From contig JABACO010000006.1 in assembly GCA_013339895.1 (NCBI GenBank), positions 12,019,299 to 12,083,298 on the forward strand: a stretch of DNA of 64,000 bases. Direction: 5' to 3'. Under the pieces are notes generated by a model that was not told the DNA's origin, made no database searches, and was given only the letters and a program-made list of their open reading frames with translations. Both the position numbers and the translations under genes were made by a program. Within the stretch, counting starts at the first letter, position 1, and each line of letters begins with the position of its first letter. The stretch comes from Ephydatia muelleri (taxonomy: Eukaryota > Porifera > Demospongiae > Spongillida > Spongillidae). Shown here in pieces: positions 55,740-64,000 of the stretch.

Positions 55740-56530
55740 TGTTTAGCACCTGGCTAGCATCTTGTAGAGCATGAGCATACAGAGATGCACACATCCAGAG
55801 ATTGGCAGTAGACCACAACCCTATGGGCTTTGATCTTGTTTTCAGCCACATCCCTAACCACACCTCCTCGATGGTACCACCTAATAACAGATGTTTGGCT
55901 TGTTGAGACTCAAGTCACAATGAAACAACCAGCCATGTCTAGCTTGTCAATGATGTTAATCCTTCATCCTCACACATGCAGGAAGACTGGCATAAAAGTC
56001 TTTGCTCCTGCATACTGTAAAATTAATATACATGTAGAATTGTTATTTGAACATACATCAAGCCACTTATCACTTGAACACACAGTGTGCTTCATCAACA
56101 GCTACTGCCACAACAGTATCTGACAGAGGAGGGAGTTGTCTCCGCAAGGTGTCTGTACCAAGAATGGCCACAGGAGTACTGTACAGGAGCTGAAAGTGGC
56201 CAAGAGACACTGGTCTCTCACTGGCAATTAATTCCTTGTCCACGTCTGCACAAATTAAAACAAAATCTCAACAACGCTAACACATTTACATCTATGTAGC
56301 TAAGATTGCTAGAGGTTTGTATATGTCTACATAGGAAAACTTACAGGTGTTTCCATGCATGCAGCAGTTACATCTCTCTTCTCTTGGTCGACCTCAGGGA
56401 AACTAGTATAACTACGACTGAGCTACGTAGAATTTGTGGAGCAGTGGTTTGCTTCAGTTTGAAGTCAAACATGAACGGTAGCAAATTGACTTCCGTACCC
56501 AGTTGGAAACCAAGCGAACAAATCCCGACC
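55740..56530 (-). pseudogene. RecQ-like DEAH helicase remnant
   Basis: From high to low coordinate: a degraded Walker A FAWFPTGYGS (about 56491-56515); in a shifted frame LLPFMFDFKLKQTTAPQILR and SSVVILVS, equivalent to the ...VVVSPL motif Ia; LYSTPVAILGTDTLRRQLPP, then TVVAVAVDEAHCVFK with the DEAH box (56082-56100); and, after a gap, AHRVVVYCQSLDV followed by YAHALQDASQVLN, the motif IV region of RecQ-type helicases. Stops and frameshifts separate the pieces, and motifs V-VI with the QxxGRxGR arginine finger were not found. Dead copy. Confidence 0.7.
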
Positions 56531-56722
56531 ATTTTACAGATGAAAAAGTGCTTCCTCCTGTTTGGCCTTGTATGTTAGGCTTTGCTGTTGAACGCATCTT
56601 AGAGAATAAGCCACCGCTTAACGGAACTCAGCCATAAGACTAGTATACGGAAAGGTTTACAAACAAAATTACAAAAGTATCTTGGTAATTGGTTAGCGCA
56701 TGCGCGCTAAGAACCCCTCCCC

Positions 56723-57040
56723 TTAATATATACAATAGGGACTGGGGACGAGACTACGTTTGTATCTTACGTGTACGCAAGTCTATAACGTGCCTTCACT
56801 GTCCTTTCTGTATCGTACTGTTATTTATAACGCAGCGAGTAGTTGCTGTGACCTCTACTGCAGATGTGCATACCTAGAGGCTAATTCATAACTTTGCGAG
56901 TTCGTTTCTTCAGTTGCGTGGTTAGTACAGCTATACAAATATCAAGACAACTTCTACAGCTCTATTACGATGCAGACAACACTTGCGTTATCATGTTGAC
57001 TCAATAATAATGTCAAAGTGCAGCATGGCTCAAACGGTAA
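56723..57040. other. Spacer between transposon and receptor gene
   Basis: No feature recognised; downstream (3') flank of the minus-strand receptor gene. Confidence 0.4.
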
Positions 57041-57967
57041 TCAGTTCACTACTCCATACATCGTCTGTCTGCCGCGATAGTCACGGAACCTCCGTTTCTT
57101 CCTCCGTATTATTTGAAGTACGCACAGATGCATCAGCAAAGCCGCTGGTGCCGACAGACCCCACAGAGGAAGGCTGATCTGTTGGATCACCAGGAGCGGT
57201 TTGCTGAAATAGTAATGCGGCCTCGCGAAATTGTAATAGCCCTTCGCCATTGGGATGGCGAGAAAAATAACCGAAAGGAGTGGGTACGAGAACAGCGGCA
57301 TTATCTCGCAAAGGGCCGTCCTGTAGAGCTCTTCTCGTGCTGCGTTGCTGTGATACCACGTTCTGTACGCGAGCGTTGTCAGGGTCACTGTCACCATGAC
57401 GACATCGACAATGCAGAGGAGTGAAGTGGGAGCATACCAAAGGGCGATCATTTGGACCATGCTGGCAGTTTGAGACAAAGTCGAGTTGTTTGACACCATC
57501 CAACAACCGGTGTGGAGCCGCCCGTAAGTATTGGTAGCGAATGGTATGGCGGACGGGATCAAAGGAAGAATCAATGACACGCCGACGTACCATTTTTCCA
57601 GCTTTCTGTAGTTCTTGTAGAAAACTGCGAAATAGAAAAGATGGCAGGTGACGCAGGCAGTGAAGCACAACTTTAGGAAGGACGTGTACATATTGGTGCA
57701 AGCCACTATCGTGCACAGTATGTGATCAGATCTGTTCTTCATGTAACTCTTCTGTTCGTAGCTCATGAACGGCAACTGTAGCGCGCATGTCACAGCAAAT
57801 AGCAGCGAGCTCAGTACTTGGTAGAGGGACAACCTGTAAGTAAGCTGCAGGTGAAGTTTTTGTGCCACAACGAGCACCGTCGCCACGAGACAAGCGACGA
57901 TGGCGGAAGCGCTCATCGTGCCTACGACGATTCGGTCTGTCCGATTGGTGTCGTCGTTCGGTGTCAT
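57041..57967 (-). CDS. Seven-helix GPCR, single exon, cAMP-receptor/GPR157-like layout
   Basis: The 308-residue intact frame has seven hydrophobic segments at about 13-35, 44-66, 84-115, 127-147, 170-201, 218-241 and 259-287. It has a short N-terminus with an NRT glycosylation site and a basic C-terminal tail (RRKKRRFRDYR). Cys85 before TM3 and Cys155 in the TM4-TM5 loop (HTGCWMVSN) can form the conserved disulfide. The GCW motif in that loop is typical of the cAMP-receptor-like, GPR157 and adhesion/secretin side of the superfamily, not of rhodopsin-like receptors. There is no DRY motif after TM3 and no NPxxY in TM7. It probably signals through G proteins at the plasma membrane. Ligand and subfamily are uncertain; it may belong to a lineage-specific sponge expansion. 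Confidence 0.75.
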   Translation of the reverse strand: MTPNDDTNRTDRIVVGTMSASAIVACLVATVLVVAQKLHLQLTYRLSLYQVLSSLLFAVTCALQLPFMSYEQKSYMKNRSDHILCTIVACTNMYTSFLKLCFTACVTCHLFYFAVFYKNYRKLEKWYVGVSLILPLIPSAIPFATNTYGRLHTGCWMVSNNSTLSQTASMVQMIALWYAPTSLLCIVDVVMVTVTLTTLAYRTWYHSNAAREELYRTALCEIMPLFSYPLLSVIFLAIPMAKGYYNFARPHYYFSKPLLVIQQISLPLWGLSAPAALLMHLCVLQIIRRKKRRFRDYRGRQTMYGVVN

Positions 57968-58474
57968 TTGACAAAATTAAACGCACGTACGTGTAGGGAC
58001 AAAAAATGAACAAATATATAGTGAAATTGCATGTTTTGTAAACAAAATGTATATAAAAGTGACTGATGTCAATTCAAAAATGGCAGGAAGCCCCACCACC
58101 CACTCACCCACACACACAGCACATACACACACACACACACACACACACGCACAACTGAAGTAAGAAACGAGGGGTGTCATTTTATATAATTGGAGTTCAA
58201 TTCTTAAACGGCGTGCAACGCAGAAAGAGAAGTCAGTACATGGCACGAGGCAAGTCAAGCAAAACGTCTTGTAGCTTACGTTGTGGTGATGTAGCATGCA
58301 AAATTTGTGTCGTAAGGAAAGTAAATAACAAAATAAAAACTTCTAAAGTATGCATACCTGGTCTCTAACACCTGTAGCCATCGAGCGAGATTATGGTACA
58401 GAGACTTTAAAATTCATATATTAGGTATACTCACATAAACAAGTTGACAACAAACACACAGACACACAAAACAA
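57968..58474. other. Upstream flank of receptor gene
   Basis: Contains a CA microsatellite at about 58108-58150. Short frames (57977-58297 minus, 58174-58368 plus) have no recognisable domain. Confidence 0.5.
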
Positions 58475-59990
58475 CTACGTAAACAGTTCATTTTCTTGTT
58501 GGGGTTTTTGGGGATAGGAGCGGACCAGGATTGATCGAGCGTTAGTTCTAACCAATAACAAGCTGAGGCGGCCATATAGCTCTGCTACTACCTTGGTATT
58601 ACCACGAATGGCTAACTGAGTAGCCACCTGTGAGAAGGCCCTCGATGCCTCTGGTCCCCAAGCCCAATAGCTCTCCACTGCCAATGGTATACATCACTAG
58701 CCCAACTCAACGCACTTGAGATCATTTTCTGTATGTTTTCTGTGCTCTGCTGCCTTTGCTGAAACATCCTGGTACATGCCCGCTTCCAAAATGTTAATTG
58801 AATTAAGCAGGGATGCAACAGTAATGTCAAAGGCAGCTGAGGCCCCGCAATTTCAATTGGTAAAAAGGATGTCTGCTGGTCATGTCCTGGAATTGTCTCG
58901 TGCCCATCCACAACCAACTTCTAGATGTGCAGACAGACCAGCTCGCTGAAAGGTGTTGTAAACCACATTGCGAAGTGGTTGTTATATCACCTCCTCTCTT
59001 GCATGTGACACAGTGGTAACTCAGAGGGTCAAGTGCACAGTTGGGGCATAGAGGACAAACCATTGGATTTCCATCCAAATTCATTGAGGGATTGACACCC
59101 AACCACCATTTCACTGCTGTTTGAAATTCATTCGGGTTGAGGTGCAGTCCCAAGCTGAGGGAAGGGACAACTGAAATCCACACTGATGCACGAGGTGATG
59201 ATACAGACAGCAATCTGGCTTTATCAGCAAGAGAAAAACTATTGTACTGGTGTAATTGGAGACATCAACACCAGTACAATTAGCAAAAGAACAGCAAACA
59301 TCTGCATTAAACTTCTCCATAGAGCCCAAAATGAGGTGTGGAGGTGTTGCCCTGGCAATGTGGGCAAGTTTGCAGAAGCTGGAACAAAGATGCAGCAGGA
59401 CAAGTGCTACTTGGGGATCTAGGCTACAGAAATCGTTAATGGTTGACAATAGAGTTAGGGATTGCCTGATGATTAGTAGAGAAAGATTTTTTTGCAGCAT
59501 TACCATTAGGTGCTCCCAGGATTTCTACATGTATGTTAGGTTGGTTCAATGTCTGTATAGGCGGGAGGAAAGATGAGAGGTCACTAACATCAAACAATTC
59601 GCATTGCTTGAGATTAACATGGAGGGACCTTGAGCCAGAATTATGGTTAGGGCTCTCAACGTTGATGAAGTTTCACATGCGATGGAACCATCATCCAGCA
59701 TTTTGCAGTAATCCAACACATGCCTCATCAGTGTGAATGGTGGTCACCATCCTTTGGAGAACTAGAGCAAACATAAAGGGGCCTAGTGGATCACCTTGGT
59801 ACTTTTCCAGCAGCAAGAAGATTTACAACATGCCGCAAGTATGAAGATAAGGAAGTAGGCAATGGGACTGTTTCCGGATCTAAACGTTGTTGAACCCTCA
59901 TGCCAGAAGGACCTGCAGCCGTCAATTTTGGAAAGGACCTGCCATGCCAGGTGTGTTTGGTGCTAGTACTGAAGATGTAAGTACTTGACA
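58475..59990 (-). pseudogene. RLE retroelement family A, divergent copy
   Basis: From high to low coordinate: FPKLTAAGPSGMRVQQRLDP, then LRHVVNLLAAGKVPR (RT fingers; compare STACGPSGLRVQHLLDATEV at 27225), RT palm remnants with LKQCELFDVSDLSSR-like sequence, CSLDPQVALVLLHLCSSFCK, LAHIARATPPHLILGSMEKF, NEFQTAVKWWLGVN, the knuckle CPLCPNCALDPLSYHCVTC (His-His changed to Tyr-His), KRGGD, and the tail AVESYWAWGPEASRAFSQVA and AELYGRLSLLLVRTNARSIL. Frames are broken throughout, and the endonuclease core between knuckle and tail is poorly preserved. Orientation matches the nearby minus-strand gene. Confidence 0.75.
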
Positions 59991-60034
59991 TGCTTTGGAA
60001 TAAAGGCCATTATAAATAAATAAATTAAATAAAC

Positions 60035-60467
60035 TCCTTGCCCTGGTAGTGCCCTTGATCCTCTAACACACCATGCCATAACCTGTAAGTATGGAGGAGA
60101 CATGGTGTCCCGACATAACAAGCTTTGTGATGTGTTAGCCATAGGGCTCACCTTAATGTACAGGTAGAACCTCTGACCAGAGTCATGCACACCTTTGACT
60201 AACTGGGCTACAGGCAGAACGACTGTCTTTGATATCTTGGTGACCTCTCCGCTCAATACACTTACCTTGATGAGGTCTGGTGGTTCAGCTGCCCAAGCCA
60301 CATGCAGTAGAGAGAAAACACAGGGCTAATGATGATGCTAAATGTCACAAACTAGGCTGTTTGCGTGCATCCCTTGCTGCAAAGTCATGTGGAGCATGGG
60401 GAAAGGAAGGAATGGATGTTTTCTCTCAGCTGCCCTCTCGACTTGCAACCCCCTTTTTAAAATTCTG
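60035..60467 (+). pseudogene. RLE retroelement family A, C-terminal fragment
   Basis: The plus strand gives LDPLTHHAITCKYGGDMVSR and HNKLCDVLA, then frame-shifted endonuclease and linker remnants, and the tail around 60337-60460 (DDAKCHKLGCLRASLAAKSC, GAWGKEGMDVFSQLPSRLA). It is interrupted on its right by the 23-bp minisatellite. Confidence 0.65.
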
Positions 60468-60735
60468 CCCAGCTTTTCTATGTGAAGCTACTCGGCCTTT
60501 CTAGGTGAGGCTGACCAGCCTTTCTAGGTGAGGCTGACCAACCTTTCTAGATTAGTCTGCCCAACTTTCTAGATTAGGCTGCCCAGACTTTCTATATGAG
60601 GCTGCCCAGCTTTTCTAGGTGAGGCTGCCCAACCTTTCTAGGTGAGGCTGCCCAGCCTTGCTAGGTGAGGGTGCCCAGCCTTTCTAGGTGAGGCTCCCAG
60701 CCTTTCTAGGTGAGGGCGCCCAGGTGAGGCTAGTC
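60468..60735. repeat. 23-bp minisatellite CCTTTCTAGGTGAGGCTGCCCAG
   Basis: About eleven degenerate units, each containing TAGGTGAGG (an AG|GTGAGG splice-donor-like core) in the better copies, with aga ttagg variants in the middle. Confidence 0.9.
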
Positions 60736-60759
60736 AGGTGGCTGCGGTACCAGCTCTGT

Positions 60760-60960
60760 CGTAAGCACACGGCAAAGTGCCAAGAGTTGGGTTGGGTGTG
60801 TGTTCCCATTGCTGCTGAAGACGAGAGGCTATTTTCCAGTTTGGCATATCGGCTGGCTACTGATTCATCCCAACCAAAGTCCAAAATTATTGCAGACCTG
60901 TATGGATGTATAAACCTGACCCATATGCGAGCCATTGCAAGAGCTGTAGTAGTCATAGCT
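60760..60960 (+). pseudogene. RLE retroelement family A tail fragment
   Basis: RKHTAKCQELGWVCVPIAAE, then FSSLAYRLATDSSQPKSKII, ADLYGCINLTHMRAIARAVV match the family A C-terminal tail (ELGWVCVPLAVE...ELYGRLN...LVRANARALL) on the plus strand, next to the minisatellite. Confidence 0.65.
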
Positions 60961-61136
60961 TTCTGGCCAATAGGAATATGAAATACAACAGCAAAGTGTT
61001 TAACATTGAGGATGGCTGTGACATTGGCTCTCACCAGATGGAGGCTCATGTTCAGCCTACTGTAACATCAGATAGAACGGTCAACTTGGGTCGCCAATCG
61101 AGAGCCCAGCTGGGAAAAAGCAAGAGTACGGTATGA

Positions 61137-61850
61137 CATTAATTAAGCTGATAATTGTGTTCAATACAGTGCACAGACATGGAGAGAAACAACAGTAGTT
61201 TATGTAAACAGGATCTGTTTTGAATCCAAACTGATATGAAGACAACTTTGGCCTGAGAAAGTACATAATGTTAAACATGTAAATCTTAACTGTACCAAAC
61301 CTTGGATATAAAACACACGAGTGAAAGAGTCTAATTGACCAAAGCTCCTTTCAAGTCCCAAATGATGATTATGCTACACACTGCAAGCGACAATAATCTA
61401 ATACGTATATACGTTTAGGTACAAGACTAGGTCCTTAATTTCTTACCATATTGAGCACCGCAGGCATGCAATATAGCGCGTTTTTCATTAGAATTGTTCT
61501 GAGCGAACTCTTTTTTTTTTTTTTTTGGAAACGTATATTTGATGTCAACTGTGGAAGAAAAGGAAATCGACTAATAATGTAGTCTTAATATCAATAATCG
61601 GGCAGCTCCGTAGAAACCGTAGGTCTAGATGGCCCTAGGCCTGAAGTGATGGACTGCTGCTGAGTGTTGTCTTCGCCCAAAATGTTATACGTAAGCATTT
61701 TCCATGTCTTTGTGTAACCATTGCAGCCTGGTGCATCCTCACGTAACTTCAATTGTATCTGATAGCTTGTCTCTGGGTGTTTTGCGTGTCTTTGCGATAT
61801 GTAAAAGGGCGCCCCCCTGCGTTGGAGAGACGGTTGTATGCGGCTGGAAA
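61137..61850. other. Intergenic DNA without supported gene
   Basis: AT-rich; one T-run at about 61509-61526. No coding or repeat structure recognised. Confidence 0.4.
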
Positions 61851-61852
61851 CT

Positions 61853-62020
61853 AAACTGGGTGTACAATTAGATAATTTACGGTATCACTCTATAATTCTG
61901 AAGTGACGCCTCATTATGGCCACCCAATGTTTCAAACTGGGTGTACAATTAGATAATTTACGGTATCAATCTACAATTCTGAAGTGACCCCTCATTATAG
62001 CTACCCATGCCAATGTTTCA
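61853..62020. repeat. ~81-bp direct tandem repeat, two units
   Basis: aaactgggtgtacaattaga begins at 61853 and again at 61934. Each unit continues through taatttacggtatca, tctgaagtgac and cctcattat to ccaatgtttc, with a few substitutions and one short insertion in the second unit. Confidence 0.85.
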
Positions 62021-63073
62021 AAGCTTACCATGACTCACCAGAAACTGCAAATCAAAATATGAAATCAAACTCACGCACTGTACTTAATTCCTTAGCATGC
62101 CCACTCTATACGCATAGTCTACATGACACATAAACAATACGCGCAGGCCGTTTTTGTAAGGTCACGCGGCACGTATTTTGGAGGGGCCATTACAAATAAG
62201 ACGATGTTAACTTCAGGAACAAAATTGGAAGGTAAGCATACTACGGTAGTGATCAGGAGGCTTGTGGCAATACGTATTAACGAACCTAAATTGGTGACAC
62301 ATTTTATATTACCACGAACAAGCGGAGCGTATTTAATGAATAATCGATACAAGTTGTGGTTTCATTCGTACATGTATATGTACCTGGTACATGATTATAC
62401 GTATGGATTACCACATAGAGCAAGTACCCATATGTTGTAGAGTGTGTGGACAGAGGCTGTGGAAATCCAGCTATGAGTGCAATGCATTCACAGCTGATCT
62501 GAAAATAGCTTTTGACATCAACACTACTGGGGGATGATGTCAACACACATCCTGAAAGGTTCTGCTTGCTCTGTAAGCATTTGATGGAGAGAACAATCAG
62601 TGCCATAATGAAGGGGGTGCATCACAAGTGTACAGTCAGTGTATTTCAGTGGCACAAACATACATTTCATCAATGCAAGGTATAATGTACTTTACTTCAT
62701 ATACGCTATACGCAATATGATGTCATATTATTGCATTGTTCAAATAAAACCATTTAACCTAACTACTATTACCGTGTTTGGAGTCAACAACACATTTTTC
62801 AGAGGTAAAATTTTGTGCAGAGTTGTTTGCAAAGAAAGCAACACGGAAATGCTTGTTCCCACTACCGACGCGCGAAACAGTTAAAGCCTCGCATAAGCTA
62901 TATACGTAATGTATAGTTCGGATTGAGTTATTGTTGCCATCTGTTGTATTGCCGGCCGCATGACGCAACGCCGACTGCAAGCATATTGGAGCATGGATAT
63001 TAAATTACCTACAACTCCGTAATCTACGAATACGGGCAAACCATCCGCGTTGCGTTGTAAGCCACGTTCTACA
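62021..63073. other. Intergenic DNA without supported gene
   Basis: Overlapping frames on both strands at 62119-62440 and 62304-62606 show no recognisable domain. It precedes the putative two-exon gene at 63074. Confidence 0.4.
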
Positions 63074-63172
63074 ATGAGTTCCAAATCTGAAAAAAGTGAC
63101 GAAATCGAAGACGACTCAGAAGAGTATGAATTTACGGAGGGTGAAGCAGTGAGAGTAACGAGCCTGGACACG
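63074..63172 (+). CDS. Putative small unknown protein, exon 1
   Basis: The ATG in acaATGAGT opens MSSKSEKSDEIEDDSEEYEF, then TEGEAVRVTSLDT, and ends at a good donor gacacg|gtaggt in phase 0. The piece is acidic and probably disordered. It joins in frame to exon 2 at 63704. I do not recognise the protein. Confidence 0.45.
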
Positions 63173-63201
63173 GTAGGTCTACATGTAATGACATCCAAAG
63201 G

Positions 63202-63604
63202 AAAAAGTTAGAAACGTCAGGTATGGTTTTTCAGGGTGGGTTTTAACATAAAACCACTCTGGGATTGGATTTCTAGCGTGGGAATAGCGTAAAAACCATC
63301 CTGGGATTAAGCGTCCAGAGTGGGAATATATATTGTAAAACCATATGGTCTTGTCCTGGCTTTGTCGAACAAAACCATATGTTGAAGCAATGAATAAAAA
63401 CTTTATATTCATTTCTTCAACATGGTTTTTGTTCGACAAAACCAGGACAAGACCATATGGTTTTTACGATATTACCACCATGATGCTTAATTCCATGCAT
63501 GCAGGATGGTTTTTACGCTATTCCCACGCTAGACATCCAATCCCAGAGTGGTTTTATGTTAAAAACCAACCTGAAAAACCATGCCTGGACGTTTCTAACT
63601 TTTG
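63202..63604. mobile_element. Long hairpin MITE in an intron
   Basis: The left arm gaaaaagttagaaacgtcag (63201) pairs with gacgtttctaacttttgcc (right, ending about 63604). Pairing continues through ggtttttcaggg/ctgaaaaacc, cataaaaccactctgggat / tcccagagtggttttatgtt, tgggaatagcgtaaaaacca / ggtttttacgctattccca, and accatatggtcttgtcctgg / ccaggacaagaccatatggt. The arms cover almost the whole 400 bp, so it folds into one hairpin. No coding capacity. Confidence 0.8.
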
Positions 63605-63703
63605 CCTGGGATCTAGCGCGTTATTTAGGCAAAATAAGTCTAATAGTCTTGTCTTCTTTTTAGGATACCAGCAATGAACTGCTGTTAATTAAGTGTGGTG
63701 CAG

Positions 63704-63955
63704 GATGCACGGAGTGATGAATTGCTTTTATCATCAGAGCATGGGCCTTCAGTGCTGAAAATACTTCAGTACATTCTTGAAGCACGTGACAGAAAAGAAA
63801 CAGAGGCGCTAGCTCTCCGTGTCGTGACACATTTGAAAGACTGCATAAGACAAGAAAAAAGGGCAAAGTTACCATCTACTGTAAAAAGTCTGATACGCCA
63901 CCGATTTCGTGTTTATAACGTGTCTGGGTCTCCTATCAACATGCACTATTGTTGA
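63704..63955 (+). CDS. Putative small unknown protein, exon 2
   Basis: After acceptor gtggtgcag (ending 63703) the frame gives DARSDELLLSSEHGPSVLKI, LQYILEARDRKETEALALRV, VTHLKDCIRQEKRAKLPSTV and KSLIRHRFRVYNVSGSPINM, ending HYC at a TGA (63953-63955). It looks like a compact helical segment. An alternative acceptor at tttttag (63663) gives DTSNELLLIKCG and stops early, so the downstream acceptor is preferred. With exon 1 the protein would be 116 residues. Family not recognised. Confidence 0.45.
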   Translation, partial: DARSDELLLSSEHGPSVLKILQYILEARDRKETEALALRVVTHLKDCIRQEKRAKLPSTVKSLIRHRFRVYNVSGSPINMHYC

Positions 63956-64000
63956 ATCTTCCTAAAAGCGTGTCTAATACCAAGGAGATGACACTTCAGA

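Larger units (their letters stand above)
55034..56722 (-). mobile_element. TTAA-flanked DNA transposon carrying RecQ-like helicase remnants
   Basis: The element is bounded by TTAA at 55030-55033 and 56723-56726, with G-rich left (ggggggcaggggaggg) and C-rich right (cccctcccc) ends. Inverted similarity continues inward: cgcgcatgc at about 55074 pairs with gcatgcgcg near 56699, ttggtaat occurs in both arms, and gtaattttgttagtaaacct (about 55123) pairs with aggtttacaaacaaaattac (about 56655). The arms are imperfect and slightly rearranged. Inside, all on the minus strand, are helicase motif pieces and a Cys-rich frame. TTAA duplication suggests a Kolobok- or piggyBac-like element; the helicase favours a Kolobok-type group. 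No transposase core was recognised. Confidence 0.6.

Noticed and set aside
57081-57716. 211-codon minus-strand frame overlapping the single-exon receptor
   Set aside because: It is a shifted shadow of the receptor gene; it lacks hydrophobic helices and any recognisable domain.
60468-60735. CRISPR-like array of 23-bp repeats
   Set aside because: Units are contiguous with no unique spacers, and the genome is eukaryotic; it is a minisatellite.
62119-62440. Overlapping 105-codon (+) and 77-codon (-) frames
   Set aside because: No homology, no splice context and mutual overlap; left unannotated.

Overview
The window is metazoan nuclear DNA, most likely from a sponge or another early-branching animal. 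The evidence is spliced genes with GT-AG introns, a four-exon LC3/ATG8 autophagy gene, an intronless GABA-B-like class C receptor, a second single-exon seven-helix receptor, long GT/CA and CT microsatellites, and a dense load of eukaryotic transposons (hAT, Merlin, a TTAA-flanked element with a RecQ-like helicase, and RLE-type non-LTR retroelements). The sponge assignment is an inference; no species is identified.

Layout. 1-2.5 kb: one possible first exon (acylation-type N-terminus, minus strand) and unassigned AT-rich DNA. 2.5-2.8 kb: a GT tract followed by a CA tract. 2.9-5.2 kb: class C receptor gene. 6.4-7.6 kb: decayed hAT element. 9.3-10.7 kb: Merlin DNA transposon. 11.1-12.2 kb: exon-like pieces of a fibronectin III / laminin G gene. 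12.33-32.06 kb and 33.06-51.93 kb: two nearly identical copies of one ~19-20 kb segment, separated by exactly 1000 N. 52-54.8 kb: rest of the LC3 gene, with an antisense 243-codon gene inside its third intron. 55.0-56.7 kb: TTAA-flanked element with RecQ-like helicase remnants. 57.0-58.0 kb: single-exon receptor on the minus strand. 58.5-61.0 kb: more retroelement debris. 63.1-64 kb: a small two-exon unknown gene with a foldback element in its intron.

The duplicated segment carries, in order: a GGAGGAGGGTGTT minisatellite, a CATACA-rich tract, a foldback element, a poly-C/G element with 5-bp target duplication, a 670-bp hAT derivative with a perfect 8-bp target duplication, a hairpin MITE, then about 11 kb of broken retroelements of two families in both orientations (one split by a second hAT element), and finally LC3 exon 1. 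The copies differ by a Merlin insertion (only in copy 1, with a clean empty site in copy 2), by a ~510-bp indel and by many 1-bp indels. Both edges of the N gap lie in simple repeats and LC3 exon 1 is present twice while exons 2-4 are present once. The simplest reading is that two haplotypes were scaffolded end to end, not that there is a true tandem duplication.

The functional host genes I can support are the two receptors, the LC3 gene (whose protein ends directly on the lipid-acceptor glycine), the nested intronic gene, and weaker candidates at both ends of the window. I found no operon-like or defence system; the main biological interest is the LC3 gene architecture, the transposon nests and the presence/absence insertion.
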